Positions 52,468 through 63,813 of a DNA stretch of 64,000 bases are shown here, in pieces; the first letter of the stretch is position 1; every line of letters starts with the position of its first letter. Source of the stretch: Halichoerus grypus (taxonomy: Eukaryota > Chordata > Mammalia > Carnivora > Phocidae). The DNA is taken from contig NW_027555022.1 in the NCBI RefSeq assembly GCF_964656455.1, positions 1-64,000 of the forward strand, in the 5' to 3' direction. The position numbers were made by a program, and so were the translations under genes. Under the pieces are notes generated by a model. It was not told the DNA's origin. It saw only the letters and a program-made list of their open reading frames with translations, and did not search any database.

Positions 52468-52940
52468 ACAGGTTTCCCCTACTATCTGAAAGCAGAATGC
52501 TCCTATAAAATCTTTCATAAACCAAAATGCAGAGAAACAATTACCATTAATTTATAGGGGAAAATTTTTTAGGTATTCCCAGATCCCCCCCAAATCACCT
52601 CCCTATGCATTTCTGATGGCTTTAGACACTACTTGCTAACCAATGCACAGAATCAATTGAGGTAAAGCCCACATGCTCACATGGTTCAAAGCTCTGGCAG
52701 CTGGATGCTGAGATGCTGTGTGGGGTTCCTGGGGAAGGGGCTTGGCAGCATCATTCTCACGGCCCAAGATGTGTGCTGCCTCTCAAGTGGCTCATCTGAA
52801 TGTAAAACAGACGCTGAACACTGTTTTTGCTTTCAGCATTTTTTGTAAAAATGAAAATCCTCTTCGAATTTACTTTGGCTAGCAAAAACAGGTCCACGTG
52901 TAGGTGTTTCATAAAAGCAAAGTGATGTAATTCGAACTTT
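52468..52940. mobile_element. Possible old DNA-transposon-like element with inverted ends
   Basis: The left end (ctgaaagcagaatgctcctataaaatctttcataaacc) and the right end (gtttcataaaagcaaagtgatgtaattcgaac) are imperfect inverted repeats of each other. No coding sequence is present. Family not assigned. Confidence 0.4.
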
Positions 52941-52957
52941 GTTTTTTTTAATTTTTA

Positions 52958-53066
52958 AAAAGATTTATTTATTTATTTATTTATTTGACAGAGAGACCGA
53001 GAGCACAAGCAGGGGAAGCAGCAGAGAAAGAGGGAGAAGCAGGCTCCCCCAGAGCAGGGAGCAGTT
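52958..53066 (-). mobile_element. Can-SINE, antisense, head missing
   Basis: Starts aaaaagatttatttatttatttatttatttgacag and runs into gcaggctcccccagagcagggagc, then stops. The tRNA-like half is deleted. Confidence 0.88.
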
Positions 53067-53379
53067 TTTATACTTTTTAGACCAAGAGACAATGAATCTG
53101 GGAGGAATTGACAAGACAAAGAAAACTTACCTTTGGGAGCTTCAATTAGTAAGGAATTCTAAACAGACTTTGGGCTGGGGTAGTAAGTGAGTAAAAAGTA
53201 ACAAGAGTTGTCTGTACAGCTTCTTGGCTCCAAATCTCCCATCTCTGGTCGTAAGGATGTCTCTTTAGCTCCTGGGACAGGGAGGGCATCCTTCACATGG
53301 GAGATTAGTTTCCGACTTGCAGGGGGACAGAGGAGGGTCTGGGTGTCCTTCTTGCTCAGGCTGTTTCTTTAGTAACTTT

Positions 53380-55330
53380 TATTTAAAATAATCAGCATGC
53401 CAAAGTGGCACATTTTGGGGTGGTCTGCCCTCATACAGGCATATATCCTAAAATTGGGACTAATACTCCAAGGATAAATGCACATGTACTTTTACAAGAT
53501 AGTGCTAACTTCTCCTCTGTAGGTTTTGGACTGTTTTTCCATTCCCATTAACCATGGAGAAGAGGACCTATTTCCTCTAAACCTTTACCAACAGATTATA
53601 TCAGCAAATTTTTGGATTTTTGCCAAACTTGTAGGTGAGAAATAGTATCTCAGTGTAATTTGAATTGCTTTAATTTAGTTATTTTATTTTTTCTATGTTT
53701 GACTTCTTTTTCTGTATTCTAAGTCAATGTTCATATATTTTCATATATTCAAGGGTATTTACACTTTGTCCTTTGAACTGTTTATTCATATGTCTTACTC
53801 CATTTTCTATCAAGCTGTTGGTCTTTTGTTTCTCTACTTTTAGGAATTCTCTGTACAATAGGCTAATTTTCTCTTTTATTCATCATTATTCTTTGTATAG
53901 TAGGAAAATTAACCCTCTTTGATATCGGCTGAAAAAATTTTCCCTCAGTTTGACATTTGTGTTTTAATGTCTGTAGTGTTCTTTGCCTCACATTATCTTT
54001 TAGATTTTTATGTAATCAAATTTATGAGTCTTTTTCCTTACTCTCTTTAAAATCTTAGAAATATTTTATCCACTCCAGGTTACAAAGAATTTACCCACAT
54101 TTCTTCTAGTATTTATATGGATTATTTTTTACGTTTAGATTTCTCATCTATTTAGAATTTGAATGGCATAAGAAAGTGGATGCAGTTTTGTGTTTTTCTG
54201 TATGGTTTTGTAGTTCTCTCAGTGCTGGTTATTAGTCCGTCTTCCCCCCACCCTCCCGCCATTGATGTGAGATGCTGCCTTATTGAATATAAATGTAACA
54301 TAATATAACTGAATTGAATATTCATGAATATAGTATGATCAATTTGGTCTGTTTCTGAATTTTCTGGATTGGTTTCACTGTTCTGACTCTCTGTTCATGC
54401 ACTGACATCATAACGCCTTAAATATAGAGGCTAAAATGCTTTATAATCTGGTAGAGCCAGTCCTCCCTCATAGTTCTTATCTTTCTTGATTGTCCAGGAT
54501 AATTTTCTTTTTCATTCATCCAAATGAATTTTATTTTTTTTTTAAAGATTTTATTTATTTGACAGAGAGAGAGACAGCTAGAGAGGGAACACAAGCAGGG
54601 GGAGTGGGAGAGGGAGAAGCAGGCTTCCCACAGAGCAGGGAACCCGATGCGGGGCTCGATCCCAGGACCCTGGGATCATGACCTGAGCCGAAGGCAGACG
54701 CTTAACTACTGAGCCACCCCGGCGCTCCCCAAATGAATTTTATAATCAACTCTTCTAGCTGCAGTGGAAAATAAGTGGTGACAAAAAATTTTAAATTTAT
54801 ATGTATATAAGATCACATTAAAGAAGTATCTAATAACTCAAATGTTATGAAATGCTTTAAACATGAATTAGTATTGCATTTGGTGAAATGTCTTTTCTGC
54901 ATCTAGGTATTTTTATTCTTAATCTATTCATGAGAATGTGTTGTAACAACCCATTTTCTCATATTGAAGCACCCTAGGATTTCTGAAATAAATCACATTT
55001 AATCATGGTGTGTTACTTTTTAGTGTCTAATAATTTATTTAGGATTTTGTATTAGTATTCACAAATGAGGCAGGTCTGTAGCTTTATTTATTGGTGAAAT
55101 CTTTGTTAGTCTTCGGGATCAGTATCATACCTATGTCATAGAAAGAATCAAAAGTTTTCCTTCTTTTTAAATCATCAGGAATAGCTTAAGATGCACGGAG
55201 ATTCTTAGATCTTTAAGGGTAGAAGTGAGTTCCCCATGAAACCATCTGGACCTGGTACTCTTTGGTGTGGAAACTCTTTAACTATTTTATTATTTCTTCC
55301 ATGGTGATTGAACTGTTTCATCTTTCTGTC
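53380..55330 (-). mobile_element. Old L1 ORF2/3' region, antisense, split by a SINE
   Basis: Degenerate antisense ORF2-like sequence (gtgagaaatagtatctcagtgtaatttgaattgc, gaactgtttattcatatgtc, ttaggattttgtattagtattcacaaatgaggcagg). It is interrupted by the SINE at 54535-54728, whose flanks repeat caaatgaatttta. It reaches to within 120 bases of the GIMAP7 coding exon. Confidence 0.65.
54535..54728 (-). mobile_element. Can-SINE, antisense
   Basis: Poly(T), aaagattttatttatttgacagagag to gagccaccccggcgctcc. The target duplication ccaaatgaatttta lies at 54520 and 54729. Confidence 0.95.
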
Positions 55331-55491
55331 TTTATGGGATCAACATGGATAGTAGACCGCTACACATTTTCAAGGAGGAACACAAAGGAGAAAAGAGGGG
55401 GTAATGTTTTCCACTTACTTCCATGACCCATTTTCTTCTCCTTCCCTTCAGGTCTGTGGATACCTAAGCCTTCGAGCCTCCTGATACTGAC

Positions 55492-56367
55492 ATGGCTCAC
55501 TGTCAGTGCAGGAGTCTGAGGATTGTTCTGGTAGGGAAAACAGGAAATGGGAAGAGCGCAGCAGCAAACACCATCCTTGGGAGAAAAGAATTTGAATCTA
55601 AAATTGCTGCTCACGCTGTTACCAAAAAGTGTCAAAGAGCATCCCGGGAATGGAACGGGAAGAATATTCTTGTTGTTGACACCCCGGGGCTCTTTGACAC
55701 CAAGGAGACCCTGGACACCACCTGCAAGGAAATCAGCCGTTGTGTCCTCTACTCCTGCCCCGGGCCCCACGCCATCCTCTTGGTTCTGCAGCTGGGCCGC
55801 TATACAGAGGAAGAGCAGAAGACCGTGGCATTGATCAAGGCTCTCTTTGGGAAGCCAGCCTTGAAGCACATGATCATTTTGTTCACTCGCAAAGATAACT
55901 TGGAGGGTCAGAGCCTAAGTGACTATATAGCAGATGCAGATGTGAGCCTCAGGAACATCATCCAGGAATGTGGGAACCGCTGCTGTGCCTTCAACAACAG
56001 AGCCACGGAAGCCGAGAAGGAAGCTCAAGTGCAGGAGCTGTTGGGGCTGATAGATGAGATGGTGTGGAGCAAAGTCGGGGCTTACTTTTCTGATAACATT
56101 TACAAGGATACAGAGGAAAAGCTGAATCAAAAGGCAGAAGTCCTGAAGCAAATCTACACTGATCAATTAAATAATGAAATTAAACTAGTAGAAAGGGAAT
56201 ATGCTCATAAATCACAGCAAGAACGAGAGGGAAAAATAAAAGCGCTGAAGATGAAGTATGATGAAAAAATAAAAAATCTAAGGGTAGAAGCTGAGAAGGG
56301 TATATTTGCAGAGGTTTTAGATGGGATTAGGAAGGTGCTTTCAAAAATATGGCATATGTTTTGGTAG
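55492..56367 (+). CDS. GIMAP7: GIMAP7, soluble immunity-associated GTPase (single coding exon)
   Basis: The whole 291-aa protein lies in one exon that begins at 55452 after the acceptor ttcccttcag; the ATG at 55492 gives a start ([18 protein letters not shown]) collinear with human GIMAP7. Motifs are the P-loop GKTGNGKS at 15-22, DTPG at 63-66, the family box LGRYT with Arg103 (the arginine finger in human GIMAP7) and the G4 box TRKD at 133-136. The C-terminal third is charged and helical, likely coiled coil, with no membrane anchor. In the human family, GIMAP7 heterodimerises with and stimulates GTP hydrolysis by membrane members such as GIMAP2. Two oddities are that residue 24 is Ala where family members usually have Thr (GKSAA), and that the frame ends at a TAG about eight codons before the human end. 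GIMAP7 is on the same strand as GIMAP5 and lies just upstream of the GIMAP4-like exon. Confidence 0.95.
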   Translation: MAHCQCRSLRIVLVGKTGNGKSAAANTILGRKEFESKIAAHAVTKKCQRASREWNGKNILVVDTPGLFDTKETLDTTCKEISRCVLYSCPGPHAILLVLQLGRYTEEEQKTVALIKALFGKPALKHMIILFTRKDNLEGQSLSDYIADADVSLRNIIQECGNRCCAFNNRATEAEKEAQVQELLGLIDEMVWSKVGAYFSDNIYKDTEEKLNQKAEVLKQIYTDQLNNEIKLVEREYAHKSQQEREGKIKALKMKYDEKIKNLRVEAEKGIFAEVLDGIRKVLSKIWHMFW

Positions 56368-56458
56368 TCATGTCAATTTCACTTTTGCTCCTGAATTTAC
56401 TATGATTTGTAATAGTGGTAGACTGTATTTTCCAAAGATTGCAGATTGATGAGAAAAA

Positions 56459-56464
56459 AATAAA
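56459..56464 (+). terminator. GIMAP7 poly(A) signal candidate
   Basis: AATAAA 92 bases after the stop codon. The downstream T/G-rich element is modest (ggttgctgtttt), so a later site is possible. Confidence 0.5.
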
Positions 56465-56479
56465 TGATGGTTGCTGTTT

Positions 56480-57620
56480 TAAGCCACCGAACTTCAGAAT
56501 GGTTTGTTCTGCAGTGACAGCTAACCAGAATGAAACCTCTTCCCAGCTTGGTCCCCACCACCTCCCATTTCCCCCCGTCCCTCTTCACAGTGCCGACAAA
56601 TTTAAGAAGTTACAAAATTGGCTTTCTCAGGCAATGATATATAGACTTGAAGGACTCAGTTTAGGAAAATTCAAATCGAAATCCTGCAGACATTACGTGT
56701 GCACACCACTGGGGGCATGTGCTGCTGCAGGGCTGGTCTATGAGTAATTTGTTAGTGAAGCATCGGGTTTCTCTGGAAAGCTGCTTCTGTCGTTCACAGA
56801 GATCTAGAAGTTGGTAGATTCTCTTAATGCTTTTCTCTCTTTTCTTTCTTAGGTCCCATCCTAACTGAAAATGTGTCTGACTGTAACTAAAAATCTCTTC
56901 TGTGCCAAATAATTTTCACTGGCCTCTGCAGACCCACACTTCCGCCTTCTTCACCCTAGCTCTCTGCCCCAGGAGGCTGATCTCAATGGACTACATTGGT
57001 GGGATCTCCTGCTCTCTGACTTCTGCTTGGCGTGGCCAATGGGAAGTCCAAGTAGGAGACCCCAGGGGAGTAGAAAAGCAAGGCTGGGTCTTCGTTCTCC
57101 TGCTTCTCTCCCTGCAGGGCCATCTCTGACCAGCCACAACCCTAAGCCAATGGCGAGAGCTCCTCCCAAGACAGCCTCTCTACCCAACTCACCTTCTGGG
57201 TTCCAGTCTTTGTTCACCCCCTTACGGTTGGGATACCATCTTCTCACCATTACTAGCACTCCCCCTTGTCGTTTCCAAAGCCCTGTATCCACAGTTTGTA
57301 GGAAGTCCCTTCTCTAAAACTCCCCCTGGGACCTGATGAGAGTAGGCCATCTTTTTGCTGCTAGAATTCTGATTGATAGATCTTAGGATTCTCACTTTTC
57401 TTTCAGAGCATTCCCTGATCTTTATGGCTGTTGTTGGTTTGAAATTCCCTCTAGTCTTTTCTGCCACCAGAAAAATCTCTTCCTTCCCCTTCCAAGCTGT
57501 GACATTCGCAGTGAGTATTTGAAAGGTTGTGTCTTGCTAAAGAATTGAGAAACTTCGAAGCTGGAGGGGTGACTTTCTATCATTTACAGTGATTGCAGAC
57601 ATCCCAAATTCAAATCATTA
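56480..57620. other. Intergenic, nothing firmly recognised
   Basis: No gene. The 56.98-57.45 kb part has the look of an old interspersed repeat (gggatctcctgctctctgacttc ... tgctagaattctgattgata), but I cannot name it. Confidence 0.35.
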
Positions 57621-57624
57621 GAAT

Positions 57625-57835
57625 TTTTTAAAAAAGATTTTATTTATTTATTTGAGAAAGTGAGAGCCAGAGAGCAGAAGTGGGGTGAGAGAGCACGAGC
57701 AAGGTGAAGGGCAGAGGGAGACGTAGACTCCCCACTGAGCAGGGAGCCCGATGTGGGGCTCGATCCTGGGACTCCAGGATCATGACCTGAGCTGAAGGCA
57801 GATGCTTAACGACTGAGCCACCCAGTCTCCCCCAA
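57625..57835 (-). mobile_element. Can-SINE, antisense
   Basis: tttttaaaaaagattttatttatttatttgag to gagccacccagtctccccc. The flanking caaatcattagaattttt/caaatcattggaattttt (57613, 57833) is the target duplication. Confidence 0.95.
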
Positions 57836-59020
57836 ATCATTGGAATTTTTACAGTCGTCTTTGTTTTGACTATGAACACGACTAAGAGTATTTACTGTAT
57901 CAGTGAATTTTAGGGAGACGGATTAGAGATTAAGTCTGGAAAAAATAAGATCCTAAATCTCTGCTCATCACAAGTATTAGGAATGGAGTAAAAACGACAC
58001 GGAAGAAAAAAACTCTCATAAGCAAACATATTCATAACATATGTCAAATAACACCGCTGGACCAAACTGCTCTTTGCCTTCATGCAATTCTTATATTCAA
58101 AAATACTTCCTTGTGAGCGACTCATCTGTGCAGTAGTATTCATGCCGTGTCCTGATGTTTTTCATTTAAAAACCATTTAAAAGGCATTTTCCCTCAGAGA
58201 TGTGCAGAAGCATTATGAATTCAATGAACCTGTGTTAAGGCCTATTGAACACGCAACTTCTGTGAGCTGATTTCTTTTCTCTCAGCCTTATATTCTATTT
58301 TGGAAGGTAAGACATACCCAGAGGAAAAAAGGAGTAAATCAAATAAATCATTATCTTTTTACTTGACAAATGAAATATTGCTCACTCATCTTAACCTATT
58401 TTATATCCGAGTTTTCTCTGAGCGCTGAGGACTCTGGAAGTTCCAGCCTTTAATGTGTGCATGATCCCCGTTATTGAAATATGTGCTAGTCATGATCCAT
58501 AATGCAGAATTTAAACTAGGATTTATAGAGGAAGACCTGAGGAAGAATTCAGGGCTTGACGTCTACTGTGAAGGATGTGTGGGATGCGTCCACGTGGGTG
58601 ATGGGTCCGACGATCGTGCTTCTTTTCAGAAATAGGAAACTTAAGGGTGACAAGTAAGGTTGTCAGGGGAAGGGTAGAGTCAGGAGCAATAGCGTTCAGT
58701 TAGGTTTGTGCCAAGTTGAATATCAGTTGTCAAGGTAGGGTCCAATGTAAATGATCTGCATTAACTTGAAATTTGGGTCTGAAGATTATGTGAAAGGCTT
58801 GGGGTGAATGTGGCAGGATAGTAACATAAATATCTCCCTCAATTGCAGCTGAGTCTTCAATAATTGCCAATATCCCCACAGTCCAAAGCTAGATGCTAGA
58901 AGATCCATACAGGACTTGCAAAGGAAGGAGCGAGAACCAGTTTTGTGAGGTTTAGTTCTTCAACTAATTTGATAGGTATTTGAAGGGGTCAAGAGGAAAA
59001 GTTTTTGTTTGTATGTTTGT
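57836..59020. other. Intergenic, nothing recognised
   Basis: No gene or named repeat is seen. Confidence 0.4.
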
Positions 59021-59021
59021 T

Positions 59022-59271
59022 TGTTTTAAAGATTTACTTAATTGAGAGAGAGAGAGAGAAAGGGAGAGAGAGAGACGGTGTGTGGTGCACAAGTTGGGGG
59101 AGGGGCACAGGGAGAGGGAGAATCCTGAAGCAGTCCCTGCCGAGCAGGGAGCCCGACTTGGGGTTTGATCCCAAGACCCTGAGATCATGATTGATCCCAA
59201 GACCCTGAGATCATGACCTGCGCCAAAATCAAGAGTCAGACACTCAACTGACTGAATCATCCAGGTGCCCC
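59022..59271 (-). mobile_element. Can-SINE, antisense, with internal 26-bp tandem duplication
   Basis: tttaaagatttacttaattgagagag to atcatccaggtgcccc. The segment ttgatcccaagaccctgaga... is duplicated in tandem (59165-59190 and 59191-59216). Confidence 0.9.
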
Positions 59272-60114
59272 AGATTTTTTTTTTTTTAAGTTTTAAAAAA
59301 CAGAAAGAGAGAGTGTCTATGGTCTACAATTTCTATTAATCCCTTTTCTACAATGATTACCTATGTCCAGTTGGCCATCTTGAATTTGAAATCCCTGATC
59401 TCTTGTTAAATAGAAATAAAATATAGTAAGAATGTGCAAACTACTTTTACATATTTATGTTCACACACCATCATTTGTGGCCGTTCACAACTTGTAAAAA
59501 GAAATTCTAATTCAAAGTACAAGTTGTTATTACTTCAAATAAGCAATAATAAAATTAATAAAAAATCAACCTCCGAAGTTTTCTGTAAGCAGTCTGGGCT
59601 TTTAAAGCTCCACCGTCAGGACTCTGAAGGTCAGAGTCAGGCAGGACAGCCTGCCCTGGCCATTTCACTCAGCTCAGGTCGGAGCTGGGACGGTCCTTCA
59701 TTAGGCGTCCGTGGCAGGGCTGGGTAGGGGGCATGCACCTTGCACCTTAACCTCGTCCGTATCCTGTGAAGTGCCCGCAACTCCATGTGGCGGGTGAGAT
59801 AAGAACGGAGCAGGATATGGTTGTGGGGAAGACAGGAAAGAAGTGCGGTCGTGCACAGGTAAATTCACAACAAATTTGTGTTCTTGGGAGAAGTTCTTGT
59901 GAGAAGCTCTTGTGAGAAGCTTGTGGGTGTTCTTGTGAGAGGCTTCTGAGAGCCGGGCTGACACCGACCGTGGACCACACACTTCCTGGGGCTGTACTGT
60001 GAGTGTGTAGGCATCATCCTCCGCTCTCTTTCCTACGTAATTTCTCTTTTTCCAAATATTTTTGTGCACTCCACCAACTGTGCCGGCCGGGTGCCCACCG
60101 ATTTCTTTTCTTTT
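59272..60114. other. Intergenic with a short tandem repeat
   Basis: No gene. The segment 59880-59948 holds an irregular tandem array of ttcttgtgagaagc-like units. Confidence 0.45.
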
Positions 60115-60288
60115 CCTTTTAAAAATTTTATTTATTTATTTATTATTTTATTTATTTATTTGAGAGAGAGTGCGAGCGGGGGGTGGGGTGCAGGGGCAGA
60201 GGGAGAAGCAGACTCCCCGCTATGAGCCCAGGGATCATGACCTGAGCTGAAGGCAGACGCTTAACCGGCTGAATCACACAAGCGTCCC
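60115..60288 (-). mobile_element. Can-SINE, antisense
   Basis: cttttaaaaattttatttatttatttatt to gctgaatcacacaagcgtccc. The target is degenerate, and the flank caccgatttcttttctt resembles cactgacttcttcac. Confidence 0.85.
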
Positions 60289-60433
60289 TCCACTGACTTC
60301 TTCACAGTCAGGAGGAAGCCAGGAAAACAGTGGAGGCAGATTTTCAGTGTGCTGAGAGAAAATAACAGCTAGCCTGAAATCCTGCACTCAGGGAAAATAG
60401 CCGTCAAAAATGAGAGCAAAGTACACACATTTC

Positions 60434-60500
60434 AGGGGCGCCTGGGTGGCTCAGCGGGTTCAGTATCTGACTTCGGCTCAGGTCGTGAACCTGGGTGTCG
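60434..60500 (+). mobile_element. Can-SINE head only, sense, truncated
   Basis: aggggcgcctgggtggctcagcgggttcag to gctcaggtcgtgaac, then homology ends. It is followed by a perfect 16-base palindrome, atagggaattccctat, at 60519-60534. Confidence 0.85.
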
Positions 60501-61602
60501 TTACAAATGTCAGCCGTGATAGGGAATTCCCTATATGTCGTGATCCTTGTTACCCCAATAAGGAATATCTAAGTAATGGCTTGGGGGTTTAATAGTACTT
60601 AAAATTTCGATTTGGATCATATTTTACATCAATCTCTGCTCTCACTCCCACACTTAAATAAAGAATGATATAAACCTTCTGGCTGGGCTTACGCTTAGTA
60701 ACAAAATATAATCCCACCCTTTCTCTCTTTAAATCACTTCGGAATCACAGACATGTGTTTACACCCTGCCTGTTCTTTTGACTTGCTTTTTTTGCCTATC
60801 TCACCCAGGGGCTGAGTCGTCCTTGTTATTTGGGTTATATTGTTCTAGAATGTTCTTTATCCTCACTCCTAGTGCACAGTTTATTCCATTGCCCTGTCTC
60901 CTGTTTAGGAGTAGTTACCCTGTGCTTGTACGCACAAGGCCGACCACATACTATCCTCAGAGATATTTATGTCTTCTATTTGATCTCTTTGGAATTGTTA
61001 GCAGTTTGTATAATTACTCAAGTGTTATGCAACTTGAAATAAAGTCTCAGTTATGGGGTGTAATTGTAAATTGGCACCTCTTTCATAACGGAATCCATGT
61101 CTCTAGGGAACTGGGATCCATGCTGCTCACCACCGCCCCATAGTCTCACAGTTTACATTTTCATGACAGATAGTGTCAGATGTCAAGGATTAGCCTATTG
61201 CAAATGGTCTGAGCACCATCTCGCAGGGTGACTCTGGACCCGTCTCATTAGTTAAAAGCAGACCAGTTACCCTCACTTGCTTCAAGCAGATGAGACCTTG
61301 GAAATTGCAGCTGTCTCTCCCCCAGTCACTGGGAGGGAGGAGGGGAGGTAGGGCTGCCTATGCTGATACAGGCCTAAAGCTCTAGGGGCAGGTGTTGGGC
61401 TGGAAGGCCTGATGTGCTGAGACGTGGGGTCCGGGACCGCAAGCTTTTCGGAATAGCTGGCAGCCTCTGGTTTCAACTCAGCGGTTTTTCCAGAATGTCA
61501 CAGCATAACCCATATTTTATCCCTCACGGTAGAGCGTTTGCATGGCTGAATAAGGTAGCTACTAGGCAGATGTGGCTATTTAACTTTAAATTAATTCAAA
61601 TG
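60501..61602. other. Intergenic, nothing recognised
   Basis: An open frame at 60778-61143 has no recognised motif. The segment gcaacttgaaataaagtctc near 61030 resembles an LTR or gene poly(A) region, but no boundaries are visible. Confidence 0.35.
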
Positions 61603-61712
61603 GGGTGCCTGGCTGATTCCATCAGTGGAGCTTGCAACTCTCGATCTTGGGGTCACGCGTTTGAGCTCCCCGTTGGGTGTAGAGATTACTTAAACATAGA
61701 ATCTTTAAAAAT
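61603..61712 (+). mobile_element. Can-SINE, short form
   Basis: ggggtgcctggctgattccatcag to gttgggtgtagagattacttaaac. The flanking aattcaaat/atacaaat is a possible target duplication. Confidence 0.85.
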
Positions 61713-62180
61713 AGTAATACAAATGAAGTAAAACGAGGAATTCGGTTCTGCAATCACACTTACATCACATTTCATGTGTCAACAGCCCATGTGGTTAATG
61801 GCTACCCTATTGGACTGCACGAATCAAATCCATCATTGAGAAAGTTCTATTTGCGGGGCTAGTTGCTGAGGTGGGCAGGTCTCTTACACGAAGATGATTG
61901 AACAGCTCCTCCCCTCACTTCCTCTCTCCTTTTTCTCAACATTGTGGCTTAGCATTGCCTTAAAGTTAGAGAAGGGAGCAGGACCCAGATTTTCCAGGTA
62001 AGAGAAAAGGGGTATTTGGGGGAGGGGACAGAGGGTAACGTGATTTGGTGGAGAGAGGACCTCTCCCCTGGGGGTATATCTTAAACCTACCGGCATACTT
62101 GTTCTCAGAAAGTGTATTTCTTGTTGGTTCCTATTTCCTGTATTTGCTGATGTTAAGCTGTAAATTTGGTGGTGGTGGTT
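61713..62180. other. Intergenic, nothing recognised
   Basis: No gene or repeat is identified. Confidence 0.4.
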
Positions 62181-62384
62181 TTTTTTTTAAGATCTTATTT
62201 ATTTGGGAGAGAGAGAGTGAGCTCATGTGGGCTCGTGAGAGAGCACCAATGGCGGGGAGGGGCAGAAATAGAGAAGTTGGTTCCCTGCTGAGCAGGGAGC
62301 CCGATGTGGGGCTGGATCCTAGGACCCTGGATCATGACCTGACCGAAGGCAGCCTCTTAACCAACTGAGCCCCCCAGGTGCCCT
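62181..62384 (-). mobile_element. Can-SINE, antisense
   Basis: tttttttttaagatcttatttatttggg to actgagccccccaggtgccc. Confidence 0.92.
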
Positions 62385-62404
62385 GTTTTTATGTTTTGTT
62401 ACTG

Positions 62405-62593
62405 TTTTGTTTCGTTTTTTTTTGTTTTTTAGAGAAGGAGGGGGCAGGTAGAGACAGAGGGAGAAGGAGAAAGAGAATCAGAACATTAAACAGGCTCCAT
62501 GTCCAGCGTGGAGCCCAACTGGGCCCTGAGATTATGACCTGAGCCAAAATCAAGAGTAGGCCACTTAGCCGACTGAGCCCCCCAGGGACCCCT
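62405..62593 (-). mobile_element. Can-SINE, antisense
   Basis: gtttcgtttttttttgttttttagagaagg to actgagccccccagggacccc. Second antisense copy in close succession. Confidence 0.88.
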
Positions 62594-62699
62594 GGATACT
62601 TGCTCTTCAGGCAGTGGGAGAACTCAGCCACTAGGGCAGTCCTCTGTTTTCACATCTAAACTGGGAGAAACAGCACAGCATTGCAGAATGAAGAGAGGG

Positions 62700-62912
62700 C
62701 CCAGGGGCATCTCAGTGGCTCGGTCTGTTGAGTGTCTGAGTCTTGACTAGGGCTCGGGTCATGATCTCAGGGTCCTGAGTCTAGCCCCGCATCAAGATCT
62801 GGGCTGGGCATGAAGCCTGCTTCAGATTCTCTCTCCCTTCCCCTCTGCACCTCCCCCAACTCACTTAAGTAAGATCTTTAAAAAGGGAGAGAGAGAGAGA
62901 GAGAGAGAGAAA
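62700..62912 (+). mobile_element. Can-SINE, sense, followed by (GA)n
   Basis: Head ccaggggcatctcagtggctcgg, tail taagtaagatctttaaaaaggg, ending in a (GA)n tract at 62886-62912. Confidence 0.9.
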
Positions 62913-63239
62913 GCCCACATGCTGGAACAAGGACCTTAAGAAACACCCCAAAACCTTTTGTTTTCCTATTTCTGTTATCCTACTTACTCCCTAACACCCA
63001 TCACCAACATCAAATTTGTAGCCAAAGCTGACTTTAAAAAAGTCTGTGATTTCTCTTCTCAGTTTACAAGAAGCTGTTTCCTACTCCCTATCCATAAGGG
63101 ATAAAGAAATAACTCTTCCTACAAAAGGAGTGTCTGTCTTTCTAATAATGTTTTAAATGTTTTTGGATGGCTTCTTATCAGATGAACTTGTCCTTAACAA
63201 CTAGTATTTTCAGCCTGTCCTAGTCAAAGTCTGCTCCAG

Positions 63240-63700
63240 TGAGAGTTCTTTGTTAGGAAACAAAATTCAACCAAGTAAATTGGAAGATCCAATCGATTTT
63301 ATTGAGCATTCATGAAGCAGGCAGCATCCCACCCTGCAAATAGAGGGGCCCTCCACTGAGCCACACTGAAGAAGAAAGGCATAAAGGCACAGAGAGGACA
63401 TTAAAAAAGAAGAAGAAGAAAAGAATTTATTAGCAAGGAAAGCATTGTTTAGGCACACTGGCTTCCTAAGGGGGGGGGGGTGTCTGGGGTCTGTCAGTAA
63501 ATCCCTAGGATTGCTGGGGAAGGGTGCCCAGAAGCAGTACCAACAAAGCCCTCCAAGCATTTGCTTGTGTAGAGAAAAAGGAACAATCTGAAGATGAGCC
63601 AATCTGGAGAGTGGAGAAGCTTTGGGAAATATGGGAGGAGAAAGCAAGCAGCAAGTTTACAGGGAAAAGCAATTGCTGGTCGGGGGAGGCTGAGGTTTCC
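63240..63700 (-). mobile_element. Possible old LTR fragment, antisense
   Basis: Read on -, it contains ctttgctttctcctcccatat-like and gctcaataaaatcgattgg segments in LTR order (a poly(A) signal followed by a U5-like end near tttgtttcctaacaaag). No internal retroviral genes adjoin it. Ends are not defined, and a G9 run lies at 63472-63480. Confidence 0.4.
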
Positions 63701-63750
63701 ACTTACTTTCCGTGTCCCTAAAATGACTAGTTGTGTTCCTTTCTGTGCAG

Positions 63751-63813
63751 GAGTTCCCGCTACAATGTCAGCCCTGAAGTATGGTGCATGCTCCAGCAAA
63801 CCTGGGAGCCTTG
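63751..63813 (+). CDS. GIMAP4: Probable first coding exon of GIMAP4 (gene continues past the window)
   Basis: The exon has a strong acceptor (ttcctttctgtgcag at 63750) and a donor ccttg/gtgaga after 63813. The ATG at 63765 opens 16 codons plus one base, MSALKYGACSSKPGSL, and ends with the G of a Gly codon. This is exactly the phase and design of the first coding exons of GIMAP1 and GIMAP5 in this window. The peptide is loosely like the human GIMAP4 N-terminus (YG and PG motifs, ending in Gly). Position also fits, since GIMAP4 follows GIMAP7 on the same strand in human. The GTPase exon is not in the window, so another GIMAP cannot be excluded. Confidence 0.5.
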
